Shown: positions 20,641-32,859 of the stretch, piece after piece | How positions within the stretch are numbered: the stretch's first letter is position 1 | How the letters are laid out: the number at the start of each line of letters is the position of its first letter | Origin: Vesta saturnalis | Lineage: Eukaryota; Arthropoda; Insecta; Coleoptera; Lampyridae | Length of the DNA stretch: 64,000 bases | Reading direction: 5' to 3' | Assembly: GCA_036346205.1 (NCBI GenBank) | Contig: JARFJB010000003.1 | Location: 124,001-188,000, forward strand | Program-made: the position numbers and the translations under genes | Notes under the pieces: model-generated | Seen by the model: only the letters and a program-made list of their open reading frames with translations | Told to the model about the DNA's origin: nothing | Databases searched by the model: none

Positions 20641-21262
20641 ACGTCTTAATTTTGATTTTAATTTTTGGTATGTCTAGGTTTTTTGCTGTTTTTCCTAGAC
20701 CTTGAAGCAAATGCTTTACCAATTATATGTTAAATTACCACAGCACTATAATTTAACATAACTAGTTGAAATTAAGATTAAAATTAAAAATTACCAAAAC
20801 CGTTCTGCATTATGCTTTTCATCGTTAATAACACTTGCACTTATTGATAAATCATTTTCAAATTGAAGTTTTTCACAACTTTACACTTACATCATAACTT
20901 GATTAAATTCTGTTAAATGTATTTTTTGGCTGACAAATGTCATTGTTAGCTTTCGCCGTAGAGAGTGTTCTGATTTGTCATCTTTAAGGCAGTTTAACAA
21001 TATTTAATTTTTAATGACCTAGTTATTTTTTACTAAAATTTAATTCTATAGTTGGCTTTATACGTTTCTCAAACTGTTATATTAATGGCAGGCTGATGTT
21101 TATGTTTTAATTTTTCAACTTTGACAAAATTGTTTACAACATCTTTAACAATCTTTAACAAATATTACTACTGACGAAGATTACTGTTAAATGTTATCGA
21201 AACGATTAGATTGTATAATTTAAAATACACCATTTAAAAAACCCAAAAAAGATAAGTATTTT
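20641..21262 (+). other. Penelope-like copy B 3' untranslated region
   Basis: No coding capacity. It is a ~620-bp block matched in inverted orientation by 6486-7200. It ends at AAGATAAGTATTTTATT, after which the two copies diverge, fixing the element's 3' boundary. Confidence 0.75.
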
Positions 21263-23372
21263 ATTATGTGTGTTAATGGTGAAAGTTTAGATTTTCATAT
21301 TATTACTATTATTATTATTAAGTTCATTAACAATAAAAGGGGTTATTGATTCAAACTGAATTTTGTTATGAGTGTTCTATTCGTTAAATTGTGCGAAATT
21401 TTAACTCCACTCTAATTTAATGTTGAAATTCCATTTAATATCTCAGATTATCTATCTTCGTATCTTTTTTTTAATCTAATATGTATTTGTTTCAAACATT
21501 GGGGAGATTCTGTAATGGACCGTGAAAGCTTTGTCTTTTGCTAAAGCCTAGTGGAGATAAGAAGTAATTAAGTGTGAATATTCAAATGGTTTCCAAGATT
21601 TCCGCTCTAATCCTATAACTGCATTTATGCAACTGCTCATTACATGTGAAACGTTTAACAATCGGAAGTAACTTATATAAAGTTATCATCATCTTTATTG
21701 ATCTGAGTAGTAATGAGAAGCAGGAGGGCATGTACCTACCAGGGTCGCATCAGGGTCTTTGAGCAGACGCGGGTGTGGTTGAGGGTAACGTCCTCTAAAG
21801 CGCGTCCCGACGCTATCGTATTTCTAACCCGACGCCAGTTTTATATAGAGGGAAGAATGTTATAATTTGATTACGTCACTCTTAGCAAAATTAATTTTGG
21901 CCCTTTAAAACTTGTTGAATGGTTTTTCTCGAAATAACGTTTAAGAATTACTACAAAAAAGTAAAATTTCAGAATACGAGACGTAGTCATGGAAACCGTC
22001 TTCTTTGTTTACACTCAAATTTACATACGTAACGGTAACATGAACGAGAACACCGTTTTTACAGTCTAATAAATTGAGTTATTGCAAATTCGGTTTTACA
22101 ATCAGATTGTAAATCTTGAGCCTCTTGTGAAGGAAAACATTGGAGTGTATCTAAACAGACGATAACAAAAATAAAGCAAAGCCGCTTAACGTTAACGCAG
22201 ACCTAAACGTTTACATAAAAGGCAAATGTTCTACTTAAGAAACAATTTCGCAAAAGAACTACAATGATTTTACTTATTTATTTTATTTGACTGTTTAAAA
22301 TTCAAAATGGCGACTACGTTAGAGAAGTACATGTTCCTTGTCTTAAAAAGAGAGCATAAAAGTATTTAAGCCAATGTTACGCAGAAATATTTTGCTTACG
22401 GAAGAAAAAACAATGTGGTCAGTGACGTTTACAAGCGGTTGAAACAAAGTTTTACATTGGCTAGAATTTCTGCTAGAATTTAGCAAAGGACGCAAATGAG
22501 TGAAAACATGCTAGAATTTGATTGTGAAGCTTTCCTTATACTATGGCAATGTGTGCGTTATTGTTGACATATAACTCGGAATTGTTTTATTAGTCCTCGT
22601 TATTACGGATTACGCTAATAAAACGTATAAAACATTTCAGTTGTATGTCCAAATTCGTTGTAATTAAAAACTCAAAATTGAGCAGAAAAGTCAAATATAG
22701 AAATTAGTTCTACAAAAGAATTATAATTCTATGTGTAAGGTTTTGTGTAACTAATGTTTTTTTACATTTGATAAAACATCTCATTATTTAATAAATAACA
22801 ATTTACGTGCAAACTTTATCCTTTACAACCGTGGTAAGACACGTTTTCGAAATTCCAAATAAATTAAGCTCAGATAAATCTGAAATGTGCAATTTTATTT
22901 GCTGCCAAACTTGGCTTATGCATTTATTTGCTAATATCATTTATGATCTTTAATCTGTTTAGCAAACATGTTGCTATCAGCTTATCATGTCCTTGTTATT
23001 ATGTACACCTAGTCGAGGTTGTTACACAGACAATCATCACTACTTTATGATAAAAAAATTATATGTACCAATCTTATCTTGGAACAAAACTGAAGAACGC
23101 AACACACATCAAACGATTTGCAAGTTACGATTTATTTATTTAGGTTAGTGGTCAGTACTAGATTAGAAAAATTATATTAAACCTCTACAATTAGTAACAT
23201 TTGTCTGTTCCCTTAAGAAAACCTCTAATATTCAAAAAAATATTCCGATAATTCTAAGTGTTTATAATTATTATTGTTTATACTCGGGACTCTAGAATTC
23301 GAATTTTGTTGCTGTTGAAGTACTTACCTCTAAAATTCATAGTCAACCTCTAAAATTAGGAAAACCAGATTC
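21263..23372. other. Unassigned AT-rich sequence
   Basis: No coding region, transposon end or tandem repeat is recognised in these ~2.1 kb. A short GC-richer patch lies at about 21720-21850. An (ATT)n-like run sits at 21300-21320, just beyond the Penelope-like end. Confidence 0.6.
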
Positions 23373-23700
23373 GCCCCTTGTCGGGATCCATCAACACCGC
23401 CCAGAAATTATGACCCCTAAAAAATGCACCGCCACTGGTTGGATTTTCCCTATTAACGAATTTGACTTAAATTTTTGTATAGACTTAGGCTGGAGCTGTG
23501 ATTGGAGGGCTGTGGCACGCTCCTGGCCCCGCCATTAGTTGGTTTTGTTTATTAACGAACTTGCCATAGATTTTATGGCAAAGAATTTTTGTACAGCCTC
23601 AGGTTGTGATTGTGGGACAGTGGCGCGCCCCTGGTTTTTGATTGGACCTTTTTGGTGTCAGATCAATCTCAATCAAATCAGTCCCAAACAAATCAAGGTT

Positions 23701-23730
23701 GGCAGTATCTGCCAACCTTATTCGATTTTA
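23701..23730. repeat. Short perfect hairpin in H left arm
   Basis: AAGGTTGGCAG and CTGCCAACCTT are separated by three bases (about 23697-23723). The motif is the joint of the ~80-bp tandem unit that is expanded in the right arm. Confidence 0.7.
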
Positions 23731-24017
23731 TACAAAAACAAAAACAAGATGCAAGTCCAGGATATTGATTTGCAATCAGCTGCGGCAACCTTATTCGAAT
23801 TAGAACAAAAACAAGATGCACGTCTAGGTTGATTTGAAACCAGTTTCTGTCATTCTTATTATCGTATATAGTTGAATCTGCGTCTTAACCTCTATTTGAA
23901 TACAACCTAATATACAGGATGTTGTATTTAAAAAAACAGAAATTTTACAATTAGCCGCAGTTCACAACACTGTAACGCTATTCATGCATTCTAAATTGGC
24001 CCCTATGAAACTTGGTT

Positions 24018-24300
24018 TTACAAAACACAAACACAACTACAAACACAATTACAAGCACAGTAACAAGCACAAGCACAGGCCCAAACACAGGCACAGACAC
24101 CGCCACAGGTGTAAACAGAGACACAGGCGCAAACTCGGAACCACGCAGACACGAAAACACGCAGACACGAAAACACGCAAACGCAAAAAGCACGCAAACA
24201 CCCTGAAAACACGAAAACACGCAAACACACAAACACCGAAACACACAAACATGCAAATAGGAAAACACAAAAACACACAAACGCGAAAACATGCACACGC

Positions 24301-24361
<61 letters not shown>

Positions 24362-24612
24362 AAAACACGAAAACATGCAAACACGCAAACGCGAAAGCAC
24401 GCAAACACAAACACATGCAAACCCGAAAACGCAAACGCGAACACACATAAGCGAAAACACGCAAACGCGAAAGCACACAAACACGCAAACACACAAATAT
24501 GCAAACACGCAAACCTGAAAACCCGCAAAAAACACGCAAACATGCAAATGCGAAAGCACGCACACGCGAAAACACTCAATCACGAAAACACACAAAACAC
24601 GCAAACAAGCAC
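24018..24612. repeat. H satellite, C/A-rich half (ACACGAAAAC-type units)
   Basis: Short units such as GCAAACACGAAAACAC repeat through ~600 bp and include a (CA)n run at about 24305-24355. Frames stay open on several registers and both strands because the repeat has no stop codons. Confidence 0.9.
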
Positions 24613-24684
24613 AACCTAAATCGTGCGTTTATTAATCTAACCTTATACTGTATGTGTAATAACCTAAACTAAACATTTTTTCGT

Positions 24685-25713
24685 GTGTGTACGCGCATGG
24701 GTATGTGTGTGCGTAATACGCTAGTGCGTGCGTCCGTGTGTGCGTCGCGCGTGAGTGGCTATGCATTTGTGTACGTGCGTGGGTGTACGCGCGTGCTCGT
24801 TTGCGTGTTTAGTGTTTTCGTGTTTGTGTGTTTTCGCGTTTCGGTGTTCTCGCGTGTGTGTTATCGCTTTTGCGTGTTTTTGTGTTTGCGTGTTTTCACA
24901 CGTGTGAGTGTGTGTTTTCGCGTGTGTGTTTACGTATTTTCGCGTTTGCGTGATTGAGCGTTTGGTTGTTTTCGCGTTTGCTTGTTTTCGTATTTGCGAG
25001 TTTGCGTCTTTTCGCTGTTGAGTTTGGGTGTTTTCGAATAAGTGTTTGTGTTTTCGCGTTTGCAAGTTTTCGTATCTGCGTGTTTTCGTCTTTGCGTGTT
25101 TCCATGTTTGCGGGTGTTCGTATTTACGTGTTTTCGCATTTGCGTGTTTCCGTGTTCGCGTACTTCCGTCTTTTCGCTTTTGTGTTTGCGCATTTTCGTG
25201 TTTACGTGTTTTCGTGTTTGTGTTTGCGTGTTTTTGTATTTGCGTGATTTTCTATTTGCGTGTTCTCGCGTGTGTTTGCATGTTTGTGTGTTTTTTGTGT
25301 GTTTTCGCGTTTGCGTGTTTCCGTGCTTGTGTGTTTTCGCTTTTGCGTGTTTTCGCGTTTGCGTGTTTTCCCGTTTGCGTGTTTTCGCGCGTGTGAGTGC
25401 GTGTTTTCGCGTGCGTGTTTACGTATTTTCACGTTTGCGTGATTTCGTGTTTGCTTGTTTTCGTATTTGCGTGTTTGCGTCTTTTCGCTGTTCAGTTTTT
25501 CCGTGTTTTCGAGGAAGTGTTTGTGTGTTTTCGCGTTTGCAAGTTTCCCTATCTGCGTGTTTTCGTCTTTGCGTGTTTCCATGTTTGCGTGTGTTCGTAT
25601 TTACGTGTTTTCGCATTTGCGTGTTTGCGTGTTTCCGTGTTCGCGTACTCCCGTCTTTTCGCTTTCGTGTTTGCGCATTTTCGTGTTTGCGTGTTTTCGT
25701 GTTTGTGTGGTTT

Positions 25714-25756
<43 letters not shown>

Positions 25757-26075
25757 GCGTGTGCATGTTTTCGCGTGTGCATGTTTTCGCGTTTGCGTGT
25801 TTCGCGTTTGTGTTTTTGTGTTGGCGTGTTTTCCTATTTGCATGTTTGTGTGTTTCGGTGTTTGTGTGTTTTCGTGTTTTCAGGTGTGTGTTTGCGTGCT
25901 TTTTGCGATTGCGTGTTTTCGTGTCTGCGTGTCTGCGTGGTTGCGAGTTTACGCCTGTGTCTGTGTCTCTGTTTACACCTATGGCGGTGTCTGTGTCTGT
26001 GCCTGTGTCTGGGCCTGTACTTGTGTTTGTTATTATGCTTGTGATTGTGTTTGTAGTTGTGTTTGTTTTGTAAAA
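24685..26075. repeat. H satellite, G/T-rich half, with ~488-bp higher-order repeat
   Basis: Units of the inverse type (GTTTTCGCGTTTGCGT) fill ~1.39 kb. A block at about 24904-25190 recurs at about 25392-25680 with the same order of variants, giving a period near 488 bp. A (GT)n run lies at 25719-25753. This half is more than twice as long as the C/A half. Confidence 0.85.
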
Positions 26076-26309
26076 CCAAGTTTCATTGGAGCCAATTTAG
26101 AATGCATAAAAAACGTTACAGTGTTGTCAACTGCGGTTAATTGTAAAATTTCTGTTTTTTAAATACAACATCCTGTATATTAGGCTGTATTCAAATAGAG
26201 GGTTAAGAGGCAGATTCAACTATACTACTACTACTATGACAATAAGGATGTCAGAAACGGCTTTCAAATCACCCTAGACGTGCATCTTGTTTTTGTCTTT
26301 GTTTTAATA

Positions 26310-26610
26310 CGAAAAAGGTTGGCCGCAGCTGATTGCTAATCAATATCCTGGACTTGCAACTTCTTTTTGTTTTCGTATAAAATCGAATAAGGTTGGCAGA
26401 AACTGATTTCAAATCAACATCATAGTCTTGCACAAATTTTTTCTGTTAAATCGAGCAAGGTTGGTAGAAACTGAATTCAAATCAACACCATAGACGTGTT
26501 TTTCTATTAATTCGAATAAGGTTGGGAGAAACTGATTTCAAATCAACGTCTTAGACTTGTACATCGTCTTTGTTTTTTGTGTTAAATTTACTAAGGTTGG
26601 CAGAAGTAAT
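26310..26610. repeat. H right arm, ~80-bp tandem repeat
   Basis: Four to five imperfect units each contain AAGGTTGGCAGAAACTGATT, TCAAATCAACATCATAGAC, a TTGTTTTTGT run and TTAAATCGAAT. The left arm has only about two units (23700-23835), so the arms have diverged in copy number. Confidence 0.8.
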
Positions 26611-27254
26611 GATCATAATTGAAAATGAAAGTCGGCTCTATCTTTTATGTAATTTCAAGGTCTGATTGCCTTTCAAGTTATTAGCTAATTACGGGTTTTT
26701 CCAAGTAGGTCAGAGGCGATTAGAGTACTATTTTTTACTACACACCATGGCCGACAAAACAAAATGGTCGACAAGGGTGTTATTGCGGTTACATAACTGG
26801 GGAAATCTAGAAAATAATTACTTTATATTAATGATTGGGGAAAACCGTTAAGTGCTTTATCTTGAATTTATTGCTATATTACCTACTTTATGACTTAAAA
26901 TTGAGTTGTAATTAAAAATCTGTTCATGTGTTTGATTGACATTGATTTGCTTGGGACTGATTTGATTGAGATTGATCTGACACCATAAAGCTCCAATCAA
27001 AAACCAGGGCGCGCCACTGTCCCACAATCACAACCTGAGGCTGTACAAAATTCTTTGCCATAAAATCTAGGTCAAGTTCGTTAATGGGGAAAATCCACCC
27101 AGTGGCGGTGCATTATTTAGGGGTCATAATTTCTGGGAGGTGTTTATGGACCCCGACAAGGGGCGAAGCCCCGAGAACAAGTTCAGAAGGCTTATAGTTA
27201 GCTTATCAGATAGTATGAGACCCCTTATTAGAATACTATTTCAAGTTTCCCGTC

Positions 27255-27440
27255 AAAACAAAAATGGCCGATAAGATGACCGGCAACAATCAGAAATCAA
27301 GGACACGCCACTCTCCTCTAATCACATTCTGAGGTTATACAAAAATTCTTTGCAATAAAATCAAGGTCAAGTTCGTTAATGAGTAAAATTCCAACCAGTG
27401 ACAGGGGATTTTTTAGGGGCATAATTAAAAAAAGTAAGGG
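27255..27440. repeat. Extra partial copy of the H outer arm
   Basis: The block with AATTCTTTGCAATAAAATC, CAAGGTCAAGTTCGTTAATG and TTTTTTAGGGGCATAATT repeats the outer arm of H (27010-27130) in the same orientation, more diverged. The left arm likewise holds a second partial copy at about 23440-23560. The arms were therefore tandemly duplicated before or during palindrome formation. Confidence 0.65.
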
Positions 27441-27475
27441 GGGTGGGGGCGATGCTGGCCCCATTCTACTAATGT

Positions 27476-28922
27476 AGCCTCGTAGGCACCCTGTATGTTA
27501 ATAATATCAAAAGAAACTTACAACACTTGCAACTTACAAATTTGATAAAGAATTGAATAACTTGGCAACACAGCATCCGGTTTTAAAAAATAAAATATGG
27601 TTACAAAGTTTATTCAAAACAGAATTAAACATTTAAAAGAATTATAGAGTGTTTAATTAAAAATCTTGATAAATTTTAATTCGTAATTTTGTCTCGCCGT
27701 CTACAGTTGGAATGTATTTTAGAAAAGTAGCTTTTTAGTATATTAATTTTGTATATTAATAATGTCGGATTTTTAAATGCAATTTTTATAATTAACAAAA
27801 TAAAACTTACACTTAAAAACTTACCAAAGAATTAAACATATAACTTGGTAAGACAGCATCCTGTTTCCAAAAATAAAACATGGTTATGAAGCTTATTCAA
27901 AACAGAATTCAAAACTGAAAAAAATAACAGGATGTTCATTTAAAAAATCGATGATAAATTTTTCTTCATAATTTTGGCACGCTCTCTACAGTTGTTAGGT
28001 ACCCTACATATTAATAATATCTTATTTTCTATATACAGTTTTTATAATTAACAAAAAATAACTTACACTTAAACACTCATTAAGTACTGAGAAATTTGCT
28101 AAGCATCCGAGTTCCAAAAATAAAATAGAGTTATGTGGCTTATTTAATACAGAGTTCAAAACTGAAAAAAATAAAATATCGATGATAAATTTTGCTTCGT
28201 AATTTTGTCGCACACTCTGCTATTGAGTTTATTTTAAAAATGTAGTTTCTTAGGTACCCTGTATATTAATATCATCGGATTTTTATGATTAACAAAAGAA
28301 AACGTTTACTTAAAGCACATACAACTTAAAATTTGTTAAAAATGAATAATTGGAAACGTAGCCGGTTTCCAAAATTAAAATATGGTTATGAAACTTATTC
28401 CAAACAGAATCCAAAATTAAAAAAATACAGGATGTTCAATTAGAAAATCGATGATAAATTTTTCTCCGTAATTTTGGACACACCCTCAACAGTTTAGTTT
28501 TTAGTAGTGTAGATTCTTACTTGCCCTGTATATTAACATTCCCGGGTTTTCTACATACAATTTTTATAATTAAAATAAAACTTACATTTAAACACTTACC
28601 AACTTAGAAATTCGATAAACAATTAAATAACTCAGCAATACAGCATTCAGTTTCCAAAATTAAAACATAGTTATGAAACTTATTCAAAACAAATCAAAAC
28701 TGAGTTTCTATACACGCTTTTCATAATTAAAAGAAAAAGAAAATACACTTGAACACATAGCATCCAATAGTTTCCAAAAATAAAATATGGTTATGAAACT
28801 TATTGAAAACAGAATTCATAACCGAAAAAATGTATAGGGTGTTTATTAAAAAATCAATGATACATTTTGCTTCTTAATTTTGGCATACCCTTCTACAGTT
28901 GAGTTAATTTTATAAATGTAAC
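27476..28922. repeat. ~265-bp tandem array
   Basis: About 5.5 imperfect units, each starting near TAGGTACCCTGTATATTAAT. Each holds TTTTTATAATTAACAAAA, CTTACACTTAAACAC, a TTCCAAAAATAAAATATGGTTATG block and AATCGATGATAAATTTT. Starts fall near 27476, 27740, 28010, 28255, 28525 and 28700. The array resumes at 34297 beyond the hAT element. Confidence 0.85.
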
Positions 28923-30090
28923 TTGTTAGGCAGGGTTGAGACGATTTAAATCAGACGATTAAAATCATGATTCTTTTAATAAAAATCCTGATTAATTTGG
29001 TTAAGAAAACGGGGGCCCAAATTTGTACTTAAAAATGTACTTGTTGTTCATAAAAAAATAAAACCTATATTAGAAAAAAAAAACTAAATATGCTTTGTCC
29101 CCACCAAGTCTGTTTTTTATGGCTGAATGTATGAATCCATAGGTAGAAAACATCCCCTCGATATCACATTTTTTATTATTTCATCCGAAAGCATAGTTTT
29201 GTGAAAAGGGTCTGACTTGGCTTCCAACTTAATTAGTAATGATAATAATCCTGTATCTGCAAAATATTGGGAAACAATATCTAAAGCATCTCTCTTTTCT
29301 TCAGCTAGTAATGGATATTCTTTGTTTATATTTATTGTAGGATCCAACATATTATATGCCAAAAAGTGAAAGGGCGTTACAGCTTGAACATATCTTTTAT
29401 TAAATATTTGATACTGACGCAAGCTTCTTTCTTCTACAAAACTGTCAGTGTCAAAAATAGCCATTCACTTTTTCCATGTGTAAACTGCTCGAGATAAAAA
29501 TGTACCTTTTTGTTGTATTACGTCAAGTGTTATAGAAATTGCTTTTAGCAACTGTAGAAAATCTTCAGCCATCCTTTTAATATAGATATCTGAAACATTT
29601 TTAAAATCACTGGATCAATTTCTTCTTTATGCTCTTCACATATTAATAACAATTTCGGCCATTCATGTATATAGACCTCAAAACACTCTGAAAGTGTATT
29701 CCATCGAACATCTTGAGGTAAGACCAATTTCTTGCCCCTTTTTCTTTATACCAAGCATTTGGCAAAAGGGCATTTCTGAAATATTTCACAATTTGTACTA
29801 TATTTTACCTGCTTTGATTCTAAATCTTTAAAGAGCAAACTAAGCAAGTGCGCCTTATGTAATTATTGGATAACTGAACGACTCCAAAAATTTTTTCTTC
29901 GTACTGACCATGTTGGCCGTATTATCTATCACAATACTGGTAACTTTACAGTTATATTCATTTTTACTTATGCATTGAGTAGATAGTGAACTCAGCTGTA
30001 TGGGGATGACCGGATGTACTATGCTTTCCAAGAGAACACTGTTTCCATCCTCTGCTATCAAAACGACACAGATTATCGGCTCATGATGTA

Positions 30091-32859
30091 CCGGATGAGT
30101 CATTAAGAAAGGACGCCGGCTATATCCCAGAAACCGCTTATGTTACGACTTAAAAAAAAAATTCTTCAGTAAATGTGGCCAAGAGAAAATGCTGGAAATA
30201 ATTTTAGAGTTTGTAAGTAGACCGCTAGGTGGCGTAACTGCTGTAGTAAATTAAAAAATGTCTAATAAGTAACAGAAACTTAAGGAAACGCTGTATTGGA
30301 AATATCGTAGTTGTATTTTTGGGACAATTTTACCCATTTTTTGTATAAGAAGTTTTTTTTTAACTTCACAGGTTTTCCGTAGGGGGAGCTGCGAATGTTG
30401 TCAGACAAACACGTAATTATCTTCGGAACCAGTCATCGAATCTTAAAACTAATATTTCGTTGGAAAGGTCTTTTCTCGCGCTAGTCGTTGATGTATTAAA
30501 AAGTTAAGTTTGGTTAACGAACAAAAAGCTATAGGACGTTTTCCAAATATTGCTGAAATTTTAGCGATTTTCTTCAAAATATTAAATAGAATGGTGTGTT
30601 TTTTATATTTAAATCAGAAAAAGCATAAAATTTCGCCTATACCCTGAAAATTTCAAGTCGATATCTTTGTTGGTTTCAATTTTATACCTACTTTAAGTTC
30701 AGATCCATGGTAATGATTTTGTAGTGCCACGATCGTCCAATAACACTACCAGACCAACAATGCATAATGACGATTTATCCATAGTAACATTAATTTTATA
30801 AATGTCAGTGTCAAGGAAATATTATCCTGAAATTTCTTCACAAAATTAACTCCGGTTTTGCGGTGAATGCGGGTGTATTGTGATACGAGCTTCTTTGACT
30901 TATTGCCACATTCTTTTTGCCAACAATGCCCTCTAACCAGGAAGCATATGATATGCTTGCAGTATATTTCGAGTGCACGTAGAATTCTACTGTTGCTGCA
31001 CGATTGTATGCGGCTCGTTTTCCAAAAAGACAGTATTACGAAAAGAGACTTTTTACTCGATTATCACAACGATTGAGAGCTACAGGAACAATTCATTCCC
31101 CAGTTACTCACAGAGCACGCAGATCCCGAACGGAAGAAAATGTTATAAACGTTCTAGCATATATCTAAATTAATCCACATAGTAGCACAAGAGCAATAGC
31201 TCTTGACTTGGGACTAACACAAACTACTGTTGAGCGTATTGTGGAAGAACATAAGTAAGTTTTAAATAAAAGCTAGCTATTAAAACTAGTAAAGTTATAG
31301 CTATTAAAAAACCATAACTTCAATTTTAATCTAGATTACATCCATACCATGTAGTCCTTCATCAATCACTGACTGCAGCTGAATATGAGCAACGTTTAGA
31401 CTACTGCTATTGGTTGTTGAATATGCTCATAGATAATCAACATCTGTTATCGGATATATTGTGGACTGACGAGGCTACATTCCGCAGTGATGGTGGAGTA
31501 AATCGTCATAACATGCATTATTGGTTCCTCGTTGGATGCAAGAAATTCAACGCCAGGGCTGGTGGAGCGTCAATGTTTGGTGCGGTATTTTAGGAGGTCG
31601 AATTATTGGTCCTCACATTTTTGACGCACCACTTAATGGTGAAACGTACCTTAATTTCTTGCGGAACGATTTGCCGTTACTTTTAGAAGATGTGCCGTTG
31701 CTTACTAGGCAGCGGATGTTTTTCCAACATCACGGCTGTCCGGCACATTTTTCAGTACGCGTGCGTCAATTTTGAGTAACACTTTTCCTGATACATGGAT
31801 AGGAAGAGGAAGCTTTTTCCATGGCCAGCTAGGTACCTACATTTCCTTATTCATTCTTAACTTTAACAGCTTAATAACCATTACCATTGTTACCTTCTAG
31901 GTCTCCCGATCTAATTTGTTTAGATTTTTATTTTTGGGGAAGAATAAAGGACCTTGTTTTTACAACCAGGCCAACTACGCCTGAAAATATGGTCATTAGG
32001 ATACGAAACTCCATTCGCACCCTCTCCACAGCGGAGATAGAAACCGCTGTTTTGTCAACGCAACAGCGGTTGCAGCTGTGTATTGATAATGATGGCAGAC
32101 AATTTGAGCATTTAGGTCGCCACTGAATAATGGCGTACTACTCATCTCTAGTTAATTTTCGATGGTCCACCTGGTAATAAACTAACCACAGAAACTCGAT
32201 GATAATAACTGTCAGTATTATCGAATTTCTGGGGTTAACTCTCGGGGCCGGGTTAACCCGTGTTTATAAAAGCTGGCGTAAGTAATAAACAATAATGTCA
32301 AAAAACTTTGCGTTTTATTATTTTTGGATCTAAATTTAAAGTAGGTATAACATTGAAACCAACAGAGATATCGACTTGAAATTTCCAGAGTACAGGCGAA
32401 ATTTTATACTCTTTCTGATTAAAATATAAAAAACATACCATTCTATTTAATATTTTGAAGAAAATCACTAAAATTTCAGCAATATTTGGAAAGCTTCCTC
32501 TAGCGGTTTGTTCGTTAATCAAACTTAACTTTTTAATACATCAACGAATAGCGCAAGAAAAGACCTTTCCAACGAAATACTACTTCTTAAGATTCGATGA
32601 CTGGTTCCGAAGATAATTACGTGTTAGTCTGACAACTTTAGCAGCTCCCCCTACGGAAAACCTGTTTAAGTTTCTCTTACTTATTAGACATTTTTTAATT
32701 TACTACAGCAGTTACACCACCTAGCGGTCTATTTACAAACTTTAAAATTATTTCCAGCATTTTCTCTTGGCCACATTTACTGAAGAATTTTTTTTTGGAA
32801 GTCGTAACATAAGCGGTTTCTGGGATATAGCCGGCGCCCTTCCTTAATGACTCACCCGG
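30091..32859 (+). mobile_element. Mariner-like element with ~0.6 kb inverted repeats, inside hAT
   Basis: It is flanked by TA (30089-30090, 32860-32861), with ends CCGGATGAGTCATTAAG… and its inverse …CTTAATGACTCACCCGG. The inverted arms are 30091-30706 and 32318-32859, the right arm lacking about 75 bp. Between them lies a spliced DUF4817-type transposase gene. It interrupts the hAT DGWS motif, so it is younger than the hAT insertion. Confidence 0.9.
30926..32126 (+). pseudogene. Mariner-like transposase with DUF4817-type head and two introns
   Basis: From the ATG at 30926: SNQEAYDMLAVYFECT, then FPKRQYYEKRLFTRLSQRLR (helix-turn-helix head of the DUF4817 type) and STRAIALDLGLTQTTVERIV (second HTH). 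Intron 1 is 31255-31334 (GTAAGT…CTAG), after which HPYHVVLHQSLTAAEYE follows in frame. DDE residues: ILWTDEATF, FFQHHGCPAH (Asp replaced by His), SPDLICLDFYFWG. Intron 2 is 31833-31900 (GTACCT…TTCTAG) and splicing restores AR-SPDL. It ends QLCIDNDGRQFEHLGRH. Internal stops near 30980 and 31165 and two indels make it inactive, and the second catalytic Asp is lost. Confidence 0.85.

Larger units (their letters stand above)
8752..21262 (+). mobile_element. Penelope-like element, copy B (plus strand), split by Polinton P1
   Basis: Copy B runs 8752-9130, is interrupted by P1 (9131-17930), and resumes 17931-21262. Removing P1 and one copy of the 6-bp duplication restores one continuous reading frame through the junction (…SDYTI before, EAVSKGEN after). 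A second insert sits at 19269-20159. The 3' untranslated region (20640-21262) matches, inverted, the 3' end of copy A at 6486-7200. Together the two copies form ~2.5-3.3 kb inverted arms on either side of P1. Confidence 0.9.
23373..27170. mobile_element. Hairpin/foldback element H with satellite core
   Basis: Outer arms are inverted copies: the block starting CGCCCCTTGTCGGG at 23373 returns inverted ending at about 27168, and most of 23373-24060 is matched by 26040-27168. Included are the GTGGCGCGCCCCTGG block, the ATATACAGGATGTTGTATTTA block and the TTCTAAATTGG block. Between the arms is a C/A-rich satellite, then its G/T-rich inverse. No transposase and no clear target duplication are seen. 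Long inverted arms around tandem repeats resemble Foldback elements. The inner module also resembles the TIR of P2, so a gene-less Polinton relative is the alternative. Confidence 0.65.

Noticed and set aside
6486..21262. Penelope-like arms as part of very long Polinton TIRs
   Set aside because: The AGTAG tips and the TACTAT duplication place the Polinton boundary at 9131/17930, and the plus-strand Penelope-like frame is continuous across it, so the arms are pre-existing target sequence.
23978..26162. Long Cys/Phe-rich or Thr/His-rich open frames, up to 343 codons, on both strands
   Set aside because: They are translations of a stop-free G/T-C/A satellite. Several frames on both strands are open at once and the 'proteins' only echo the repeat unit.
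26310..26610. CRISPR-like array
   Set aside because: Tandem ~80-bp units without spacers, in a eukaryotic repeat context.
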